From assembly GCA_963721585.1 (NCBI GenBank), contig CAVRJN010000006.1, forward strand, positions 1-64,000: a stretch of DNA of 64,000 bases. Reading direction: 5' to 3'. The notes under the pieces are model-generated. The model was not told the origin of the DNA and did not search any database. It saw only the letters and a list, made by a program, of their open reading frames with translations. Of the stretch, positions 52,798 through 60,174 are shown one piece after another; positions within the stretch are counted from its first letter, which is position 1, and each line of letters begins with the position of its first letter. The stretch comes from Bog-473 sp963721585. GTDB lineage: Bacteria > Actinomycetota > Acidimicrobiia > Acidimicrobiales > RAAP-2. A program made the translations under genes and the position numbers.

Positions 52798-52820
52798 GCC
52801 CGGGTCGGAGGGACCCGGGC
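52798..52820. terminator. Bidirectional terminator hairpin
   Basis: GCCCGGGTC (52798-52806) and GACCCGGGC (52812-52820) form a perfect nine-base stem with loop GGAGG, in the 73-base gap between the channel gene and the convergent proline-rich membrane protein gene. Confidence 0.7.
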
Positions 52821-52828
52821 CGACGAGA

Positions 52829-54133
52829 CTACGTGGGAAACGCCGTCGTCTTCGGAAGATCGAGTTGCTGGCGGAGGGCGTTGTCCAAAGTCTCGGTCGT
52901 GGTTGCTTGCGCCTTCAACTGGGCGAGCCATGAGTTCAAGCCGGTGGGACTCACGGCGCCGATGGACTTCAGATAGCTCGCCGTGATGACGAGTTGCGCT
53001 TGGTCGGCCTTGACGGCGCTCTGCAAGGAGGCGGGCCAGGTGATGTAGGCGAGTTCGAGGGAGTACGTGTTCAGCGCGGTGGCGTAGATGTTCGCCACAG
53101 GAACGACCTCGGCGGTCGTCAGCGCATCGCCACCGCTCGTCAATGCCTTGGTGGCGGTGGTATTCGCCTCGTTCAAGGTTCCGGCATACTGCTCGTACTG
53201 GGTCATGGCCGCGCTGGGAATCGGCAGCGGAGCCTGGGCCACCGAAGACGCCGTGTGGGTAGTGGGCCGAGTCACCGCCGTCGTGGCGGGCGGCTCGCTC
53301 GGGCCCGAGCCCTGGTTCTTGTCGGAGAGGAGCCGGATGCCTCCGATGATGAGGAGGAGGACGACGAGTGCAGCAATGCAGATCAGCACAACCTTGATCC
53401 GTGACCGGTTCTTTGTGTCGAGAACCTCTGGGTGAGGCTCGACGCCCGGCGCGCTGTCGGGCTGAAGGCCCACGGCTGCCGGGGGTGTCTCGTGGGACGC
53501 GAGAGGCGAGGCAGGCTCCCGTACCGACGCGGCGAGGATCAGCGTCGGCGGGTCTTGGGGCGATGCGGGCGGCGGAGGAAGCACGGAGGGAAGCGACGCG
53601 TCGGGCTGCTCGGTGGGCACGGGCTCGGCCGCGGTCGTCGAGGGGATCTCATGGGAGCCGACGACTGGCGACTCCTGGACGGGAGCGGCGACGATCAGCG
53701 TCGGGGGCTCCTGTGGTGCGGCGGGGGGTGGAGGTGCCGGGGAGGGAACCGTTGCGTCAGTCGGCTGAGCGAGCAGTGGAGCGGCCTTGGCGTGGCGTGG
53801 CAAAGGGTCGACCAAGGTCAGGGCGTCCGCAGCAGCCGGTGGCGGCGGGACAACGCCAACGTCCGGACCTCCGCGATCGTCTGTCGGTGCTGAGCTGATC
53901 TGGGCTGATCCGGAGGTCTCGCCGGGCTCACTGATCGAGGGTGGATCCGGTTCGACCGAACCCGACCGCCAGTCCCACTTGCGGATGGTCTGCATGAGTG
54001 CTTCGAGACGCTCATCGACCGACTGCGGGTTGTAGGGCCGCTCGATCTGGCCTCCGGCTGACGTTGGTTGAGCGTCGGCGACCGGGTGTTTGCCGTTGGT
54101 CGTCGTCCCGACGGAACCCAATTGGTCGCTCAT
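52829..54133 (-). CDS. Proline-rich single-pass membrane protein, function unknown
   Basis: 434 residues. The first ~245 are acidic and proline/alanine rich, cytoplasmic by orientation. One membrane span (VVLICIAALVVLLLIIGGI) lies near residues 247-269. A serine/threonine linker and a ~130-residue helical external domain follow (TQYEQYAGTLNEANTTATKA, AYITWPASLQSAVKADQAQL). The cytoplasmic part contains a duplicated block: PPPPAAPQEPPTLIVAAPVQ and, about 60 residues on, PPPPASPQDPPTLILAASVR. The external domain resembles uncharacterised extracytoplasmic domains found after Ser/Thr linkers, but I cannot name it. Start ATG 54133. Confidence 0.75.
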   Translation of the reverse strand: MSDQLGSVGTTTNGKHPVADAQPTSAGGQIERPYNPQSVDERLEALMQTIRKWDWRSGSVEPDPPSISEPGETSGSAQISSAPTDDRGGPDVGVVPPPPAAADALTLVDPLPRHAKAAPLLAQPTDATVPSPAPPPPAAPQEPPTLIVAAPVQESPVVGSHEIPSTTAAEPVPTEQPDASLPSVLPPPPASPQDPPTLILAASVREPASPLASHETPPAAVGLQPDSAPGVEPHPEVLDTKNRSRIKVVLICIAALVVLLLIIGGIRLLSDKNQGSGPSEPPATTAVTRPTTHTASSVAQAPLPIPSAAMTQYEQYAGTLNEANTTATKALTSGGDALTTAEVVPVANIYATALNTYSLELAYITWPASLQSAVKADQAQLVITASYLKSIGAVSPTGLNSWLAQLKAQATTTETLDNALRQQLDLPKTTAFPT

Positions 54134-54600
54134 CGGCGCATTCCCATGGGTTCAATCGTAACGGCAAAGCCCATGGACTCGGAGTTCAGGCCTGAAACCC
54201 GTATGCGCCGATACCCAACCACTTGTCCAGGCACACGGCTCAATCTAGTGGCGGGAGACGACACTGATTTCCGCTTCACCCGAAGTTTGGCCGGCGGTTA
54301 CTTGCGTGTCATACAGGGATCAATCTCTGGTAACACGGATCATGATCGTCGCGAGACTCCGATGAACGGTGTCGGTCGCCCCGAGTTCTTCATCAAGTTT
54401 CGCGTCGATTGATTCCGCCCATCGATGCAGGGGCAAATGGGTAGATGGAACCTCGCGTCACTCGAAGTTCAGACAGCGATTACTCACGGGTCATTGCCGC
54501 CCCCAAATGTTCGTCTGGGTGAAAGAAGCCGTGGCTCCTCCGTGGCATATTTGAGCTGCTGCCTGGAGTTCTGCCGGTTGTCGTTGCTAGAGTCCCGCCG
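54134..54600. other. AT-richer intergenic region upstream of the glycan locus
   Basis: 467 bases between divergent genes, visibly less GC-rich than the first 50 kb. No gene is supported. It contains two related 37-base segments (54276-54312 and 54458-54494). It must include the promoters of the proline-rich protein and of the GT2 gene. A clear ribosome-binding site before 54601 is lacking. Confidence 0.55.
54276..54494 (+). repeat. Imperfect 37-base direct repeat
   Basis: Copies at 54276-54312 and 54458-54494 agree at 28 of 37 positions without gaps. Shared blocks are TCAC, CGAAGTT, GCG, TTACT and GTCAT. The spacing between copies is 182 bases. Such a pair ahead of an envelope operon could be regulator binding sites or the remains of a small duplication. 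Confidence 0.5.
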
Positions 54601-56085
54601 GTGAAGCCGGTCGCGATGAACGAGGCCGAGGCTCAGATGCGACTCCGGGCCAGCGTCTCGGGCTTGGCTGACCGGGTCCCTCTGGTTTCAGCCCGAAGTC
54701 TCGTGACACGGCCACAGCGCAACGGCTTTATCGGGCTGTTGGTGATCGTGGTGATTGGGGCCGTGCTCGACGCTCGGGCGACGGCCATCGTGCTGATCGG
54801 GTTGGCCACGCTCTGCTACCTGGTCGCCGTCGTGTACCGGGCGTACCTCTTCACTCGCTCGTCGAAAGTGGACGCACTCGAGATCGTGACGGACGAGGAA
54901 GCATTACTCGTTCCGGACTCCGAGCTTCCTTCCTACACAATCATGATCCCGGCCTACCGAGAGGCGTCAGTAATCAACAGGTTGATCGGGCACCTCATGC
55001 AGCTCGATTATCCGACGGACAGGCTCGAGGTGCTGATTCTCGTAGAAGAGGACGATGAGGAAACGTTGAGAGCGTTGCGCTCCGCCAGTCCGCCTGATCA
55101 TTTTCGTATGGTCGTGATCCCACCGGCTGAACCCCGCACCAAGCCGAAGGCATTGAACTTCGGCCTCACCCTTGCCCGTGGTGACATCGTGGCCGTCTAT
55201 GACGTGGAGGACACTCCCGATGTCCTGCAGCTCCGACGAGCAGCGGTCGCGCTGAATCGATTCGGGCCCGAAGTCGGATGCGTGCAGGCGAAGCTCTCTT
55301 ATAACAACGCGACCCAGAACATGATCACGAAGTGGTTCACCATCGAATACGCGATGTGGTTCTCCTTCTTCCTTCCGGGTTTGTCATCGCTGGGTGCGCC
55401 GATTCCTCTGGGAGGGACGTCAAACCATTTTCGCCGCGGTGCTCTGCGCGACCTCGGAGGGTGGGATCCCTTCAACGTCACCGAGGATTGCGACCTCGGG
55501 ATCCGGATGTTCCGGGAGCAATACGACATCAAGGTGATCGAATCAGTAACCATGGAGGAGGCGAACGTCGACTTTGTCAATTGGGTCAAGCAGCGGTCCC
55601 GCTGGTACAAGGGCTACCTGCAGACCTTTCTGATCCACCTCCGGGCTCCTGTGACACTTGTGAAACAGGTCCGCATGAAGGGTCTTCTCCACCTCTGCGC
55701 ATTCGTCGGTGGTACTCCGATCCTTGCAGTCCTGAACCCCATTTTCTGGGCGGCGGCCATCGTGTGGTTTGTCGCGCAACCTGAGATCCTGAGACAGATC
55801 TTCCCAGTTCCCGTGTACTACCTAGGACTGATCCTGTGGTCCTTCGGGAATTTCCTTCTCTGGTATCTGACGGTGCTCACGGCGCGCCAGGTCCAAAACG
55901 AGGGCCTGGTTCTTGCGGCGGTCCTGGTCCCGGTCTACTGGGTCATGATGTCCGTCGCGGCGGTAAAAGCGATATGGCAACTGGTGGTCACCCCTTCGTT
56001 CTGGGAGAAGACCACTCACGGGATCGGTAAGGACCCAGACGATTCAGGCGTGGAGGAGGTCGAGATCCTTCACCTCGCTTCGTGA
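54601..56085 (+). CDS. Processive GT2 glycosyltransferase (cellulose-synthase-like)
   Basis: 494 residues. Two N-terminal membrane spans precede the GT-A domain. The opening YTIMIPAYREASVINRLIGH is the GT2 N-terminus. The D-x-D equivalent is DVEDTPD at 201-207, the catalytic base motif is TED at 294-296, and QRSRW at 331-335 is the Q-x-x-R-W product-binding motif of processive synthases. Three or four spans follow. It therefore probably polymerises and exports a beta-linked glycan. No PilZ domain is attached. The GTG start has a weak ribosome-binding site, and ATG 54616 is an alternative. Confidence 0.88.
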   Translation: MKPVAMNEAEAQMRLRASVSGLADRVPLVSARSLVTRPQRNGFIGLLVIVVIGAVLDARATAIVLIGLATLCYLVAVVYRAYLFTRSSKVDALEIVTDEEALLVPDSELPSYTIMIPAYREASVINRLIGHLMQLDYPTDRLEVLILVEEDDEETLRALRSASPPDHFRMVVIPPAEPRTKPKALNFGLTLARGDIVAVYDVEDTPDVLQLRRAAVALNRFGPEVGCVQAKLSYNNATQNMITKWFTIEYAMWFSFFLPGLSSLGAPIPLGGTSNHFRRGALRDLGGWDPFNVTEDCDLGIRMFREQYDIKVIESVTMEEANVDFVNWVKQRSRWYKGYLQTFLIHLRAPVTLVKQVRMKGLLHLCAFVGGTPILAVLNPIFWAAAIVWFVAQPEILRQIFPVPVYYLGLILWSFGNFLLWYLTVLTARQVQNEGLVLAAVLVPVYWVMMSVAAVKAIWQLVVTPSFWEKTTHGIGKDPDDSGVEEVEILHLAS

Positions 56086-56276
56086 GTGCTGCCCGGACTC
56101 GACGAAGTACAGGGCTCTTCGCAGATGGTCGAAAGACGGCCACGAGCGCAGGCTTCGACCAGCGCGTGAGATTGCTTTCCCATGGGCGAACTCGACGCGA
56201 CCAATGGGTTATTTCTTCGTGGCGCAGGGGCTTTTCGCTTGTGAACTGGAACGCGGAGTCGGGACAATGACGGTCG

Positions 56277-57611
56277 ATGACCGAGACCCTTACCCCGACC
56301 ACGCTGGAACCAGCCCCGCTGGAACAAACTCATGCGGTCCGGGCAAGCGCGGAGGTCGCGTCCCCCGGCTTTGATGAGGTGTCGGAGATCGCGAGCGCTG
56401 TCCCAACGCTCGCGGTGCCGGAGCGGCGAAGGGTGGAGGTTGCACCGTCCTCGGCGGATGAGATGGCGGCCATCGCCGAAAAAGCGGGCATTCGCCGGGT
56501 CCACTTCGTGGCTTGGCGCGACCTCGGTGATCCTGAAGCCGGGGGCTCGGAGATGCACGCTCACATGGTTGCGGAACAGTGGGCGGCCGCTGGGATCGAG
56601 GTGACGTTTCGGACTTCGACGGTTAGCGGCGCCCCGGAGGACATCACCCGCGGCGGCTACCAAGTGCTTCGTCGCGCCGGACGCTACGCCGTCTTCCCCT
56701 CCGCCGCCTGGGAGGGCATCCGCAGGGGGCACCGTCCCGGCGACGCATTAGTCGAGATCTGGAACGGCGTACCGTTCCTGTCACCGCTCTGGTATCGCGG
56801 TCCGCGCCTAGTTTTCCTCCACCATGTCCACGCCGAGATGTGGGGCATGGTCCTGCCACCCGTGCTGGCGCGTGCGGGCCATGTCCTTGAGCGCCACGTG
56901 GCGCCCCCCTTGTATCGCAAGAGCCGCGTGGTCACGCTGTCGGAGTCCTCGCGCGCCGAGATCGTCGATATGCTCGGCTTGCCACGTGAGCACGTCAGCG
57001 TCGTGCCGCCGGGCATAGATGTCCGATACACGCCGGGTGGTAGGCGTTCGGGACCGCCAATGGTGGTCGCAGTGGGCAGGCTCGCACCGGTGAAGCGCTT
57101 CGACATCTTGTTGCGGGCCCTTGCGCTGGCGAAGGTGTCTCTGCCTGAGTTGCAGGCGGTGGTGATCGGCGAGGGCGACGAAAGGTCAGCCCTCGAAGCA
57201 TTGCGGGCTGACCTCGGCGCGACCGACTGGGTACATCTGCCAGGCCGCGTGAGCGACGAAGAGCTGGTGTCTTGGTACCGCAAGGCCTGGGTGGTGGCAA
57301 GCACGTCGCGTCGCGAGGGTTGGGGAATGACTCTCACAGAGGCAGCGGCTTGTGGCACCCCGGCAGTGGCGACGGCCATCGCAGGGCATACTGATGCGGT
57401 GCTTGACGGCGAGTCGGGCGTCTTGGTGGACGGCCACGGGCCTGACGGCATCGGGGATTTCGCAACCGAACTGACAAGGGTTCTCACCGACGACGTACTG
57501 CGGGCTCGCCTCTCAAAGGGAGCGTTGGCCACCGCTGGTGGGTATACCTGGGACGTGACGGCCCGACGAGTTCTCGAGGTGCTCGCCGAGGAGACATCCA
57601 GGCGGTTCTGA
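56277..57611 (+). CDS. GT4-family glycosyltransferase
   Basis: 444 residues, GT-B fold. After a ~75-residue unrelated N-terminus come GDPEAGGSEMHAHMVAEQWA (a common GT4 opening), the VPPGIDVRYTPGG hinge, VAVGRLAPVKRFDILLRALA and the retaining-enzyme E-x7-E motif EGWGMTLTE at 347-355, then CGTPAVATAIAGH. The donor is a nucleotide sugar, while sugar and acceptor are not readable. It follows the GT2 gene by 191 bases. That gap is AT-richer and has no supported gene. Confidence 0.9.
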   Translation: MTETLTPTTLEPAPLEQTHAVRASAEVASPGFDEVSEIASAVPTLAVPERRRVEVAPSSADEMAAIAEKAGIRRVHFVAWRDLGDPEAGGSEMHAHMVAEQWAAAGIEVTFRTSTVSGAPEDITRGGYQVLRRAGRYAVFPSAAWEGIRRGHRPGDALVEIWNGVPFLSPLWYRGPRLVFLHHVHAEMWGMVLPPVLARAGHVLERHVAPPLYRKSRVVTLSESSRAEIVDMLGLPREHVSVVPPGIDVRYTPGGRRSGPPMVVAVGRLAPVKRFDILLRALALAKVSLPELQAVVIGEGDERSALEALRADLGATDWVHLPGRVSDEELVSWYRKAWVVASTSRREGWGMTLTEAAACGTPAVATAIAGHTDAVLDGESGVLVDGHGPDGIGDFATELTRVLTDDVLRARLSKGALATAGGYTWDVTARRVLEVLAEETSRRF

Positions 57612-58006
57612 GCCAGGGGGGGTGGAGTTCCAATCGCCACCGGCGCAGGGACCGAGCCATTGCCCACCTTCCCAGGGTGCGAACGCGAGGAACCACGGTC
57701 AGCCTGACCGAAGACTTCCGATCCACGAGTTGAGGCTGAATACCCACCGTCACGTGGAGTCCGGACGCTGTGGTTCCTTCCAAAGACCCGAGGAACGCAT
57801 CAAGGAGATTGGCCGAAGACCGCAGCGCCTGGCCCGCTCGGCGGTCGCGCCGGCACGACTGGCCTGGTGACAGATGTGGTCCGAAACGATGGGTCAGTCG
57901 AGTTCAGCCCGGTCTGAATCGACAGCTTCTCAATCGGGAACCCAAAAAGCGTGGGAAGTGCTCTCGCAGCTAGCCGTCGTCACCTTGACTCCCGCTCCGG
58001 AGGCCC
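57612..58006. other. Intergenic region between convergent genes, no gene recognised
   Basis: 395 bases with only short frames lacking family resemblance on either strand. I could not identify a clean terminator hairpin. It may be the relic of a lost gene, given how compact other parts of the window are. Confidence 0.45.
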
Positions 58007-59812
58007 CTAGGACCCTTCGGGCGAATGTCGCAGTACGTGGAAAAGGCGGAAGTCGGTGCATCCTGACCCCGACGTAGGTTGAAACTTGTGCACCAGTTTG
58101 GTGAATCCGGCACCCGTCTTCCACAGGGTTGGGTAAGTGGTGCTCAATTCGCTGGCCTCGTCGAGTGTGGCAGGGTCGGGCACCAAGAGGTAGTAAGTAT
58201 GAAAAGCGATCGGATCGGCCAAGGTGCGTTGGAAGTCCCGGTCGTTGGGGATCACGAAGAGCCTCGGTTGGTCGCTGGTAACGATCATCTGTGGCACACA
58301 GCCAGTGGAGTCGGCATTGTCGACGAGCACGTCGCCGTCCGGGAGGTGGAGGGCTTCAAAGTAACGGTCCATTGAGTTGACGAACGGAAGAGTCTCCGTG
58401 TGCTTGAATTTGGGGTCGTTCGGATGGAAGATAAATCCAATTTGTTGAGACTCCTCGACGCCAATTCGAGGATTCAACAGGCCGGAGGCAGTGGACGCGG
58501 TCGTCGGGATCATGACCACCAGCGTTAGGAGAAGGGCAGCCAGTACGCCTGCGATCCGAGGCCCGGCACGAGACGATCGAGTTCGTGCGGGCACACCAAC
58601 CCGAGCCGGGGCAGGGGTTTGAATGGCCGCCACCAGACACCCCAGGATCATGACGCCGAGCGGAATGAGGGCGATCCAGTACCTGAGCGCACTGTCGATC
58701 GCATTGCCCAGATACGAGATCATGTCGAAGCCCAGCGATCCTCCGAAGACGGCGACGGGCGCCAGAACCCGGGGGTCTTTCCGCTTGATGGCCACAACAG
58801 CCGCGACTGCGACCAGGACCGGCAAAAAGGGTGCAAGCGCCCCGACCGCGTGGACCACATAGACGACCCGCTGGGACAGGGTGCTGTAGTCCTGCCGTTG
58901 GTGGGCAAGACGTACGGATAGAGCCCCTCCATCCAAGAATTGTCCGATGATCACGTAGCTGATGGTGGCCCAGCCCACTGCAGCGGTGAAGGCGGGGGCA
59001 ACGAAGATCAACAGGTCCGACATGGCCGTCCTGAGCCGAGGTGCGCGCCGTCCTTGGGCCCGCCAGTAGCTGACCGCTCCAACGGCCAGCCCTCCGACCA
59101 GAGCGGCCGTGGCAGCCTCATTGCGGGTCAAATAGCAGAACCCCAATGCCACTGCGCTGTAGGCAAGGGAGCGGAGATCACCATCGTGCATCCATCGCAA
59201 CAAGTAGCGGGTGCACGTCGTCAGCGTAAAGAGGAAAAGAGCCTCGCTCATGCCGTTGGCGCCGTAGTACAGAATCATCGGATTCAATGCGAAGGACGCA
59301 GTAAGGACGATTCGGGGGGCACGACTTACTCCCCACTCGCGCAGCGCTGCACACATCTGGTAGACGGCGCCGGCCATGGAGAGCGCACTGACCAGACTTC
59401 CAGCCATGTTGATGTGCGAAAGGTCGGGCCAGAGATGATTTCCGAGCAAGACCACCAAGTCGGCAATGGACTGGAGCGGCTCCCAGACGAACCCGATCGC
59501 TGCCAGATGGCGGTCGTTGGAATAGAGAATGTAGAAGCCGTTTGCCATCCGAGAGAAAGCGTCGGCTGGTGGATAGGCGTGGTACTTGAAATCAAGCAGG
59601 AGGGCGAGGGCCAGGTAAGAGCAAAAGGCTAGGCCGAAGATGAATGGTCCGGCCTTGAGGATCCTTCGGGCTCGAATGCGTGTCGCGCTTGGAGAGGATT
59701 TTGCCGCATCGCTGTCAGCTCCGAATGCGTCCAGCCCGTCGATAGGCGACCCGATCCCATCGTCGACGTCTATGGGAACCCTGTCCAGAGTTGGGGTAGC
59801 GGTGTGTTCCAT
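58007..59812 (-). CDS. Polytopic membrane protein, GT-C-like
   Basis: 601 residues from ATG 59812. A 65-residue cytosolic N-terminus is followed by about ten hydrophobic segments and a ~130-residue extracytoplasmic C-terminal domain (PNDPKFKHTETLPFVNSMDR and later). The overall plan, with an acidic first loop (FKYHAYPPADAFSRMAN), resembles lipid-linked-sugar glycosyltransferases of the GT-C class, but I see no decisive motif. It could equally be a glycan-modifying or assembly protein. It shares its strand with the propeller-glycosidase gene upstream. GTG/ATG choices further upstream add 25 residues without a ribosome-binding site. Confidence 0.75.
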   Translation of the reverse strand: MEHTATPTLDRVPIDVDDGIGSPIDGLDAFGADSDAAKSSPSATRIRARRILKAGPFIFGLAFCSYLALALLLDFKYHAYPPADAFSRMANGFYILYSNDRHLAAIGFVWEPLQSIADLVVLLGNHLWPDLSHINMAGSLVSALSMAGAVYQMCAALREWGVSRAPRIVLTASFALNPMILYYGANGMSEALFLFTLTTCTRYLLRWMHDGDLRSLAYSAVALGFCYLTRNEAATAALVGGLAVGAVSYWRAQGRRAPRLRTAMSDLLIFVAPAFTAAVGWATISYVIIGQFLDGGALSVRLAHQRQDYSTLSQRVVYVVHAVGALAPFLPVLVAVAAVVAIKRKDPRVLAPVAVFGGSLGFDMISYLGNAIDSALRYWIALIPLGVMILGCLVAAIQTPAPARVGVPARTRSSRAGPRIAGVLAALLLTLVVMIPTTASTASGLLNPRIGVEESQQIGFIFHPNDPKFKHTETLPFVNSMDRYFEALHLPDGDVLVDNADSTGCVPQMIVTSDQPRLFVIPNDRDFQRTLADPIAFHTYYLLVPDPATLDEASELSTTYPTLWKTGAGFTKLVHKFQPTSGSGCTDFRLFHVLRHSPEGS

Positions 59813-60174
59813 AACGCGGTCTAGGTGCGGAAGAGTGCATGTTCGTGCAAGTGCGAACTGGTGGCAGATACCTGAGCACCATCGCAATCAATGAGGTCGT
59901 TGGATGACGGACCCATACCGACCCGCGACGGCTTATTCTCGCCTAGCAATGGAATGAGAAGAAGTGACGCGACGCGAGAGCGAGCAACTGGCGCTCCGTG
60001 GCCTTGTGGTCATCCGTTGTGGGAACACAGTATGGCCCTTGCTACCAGCCGCTCTATTCACCATCAAGTCGGGATTCGAAGGTTTTGCCTGCCGTTCATA
60101 TGCGCGTAAGCGGGCAGACACTCATTTCACATTCCTGTGGCTCGGCTGCGTGTCCGATTGCAGGTCAGGCGCAG
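59813..60174. other. Intergenic region, no gene recognised
   Basis: 362 bases between two minus-strand genes. Short frames on both strands (for example 59933-60121 minus, 62 codons) have no recognisable features. It should contain the promoter of the membrane protein gene. Confidence 0.45.

Noticed and set aside
54068..54412. A 114-codon plus-strand frame overlapping the start of the proline-rich protein gene
   Set aside because: It begins antisense to that gene, has no ribosome-binding site and no recognisable sequence.
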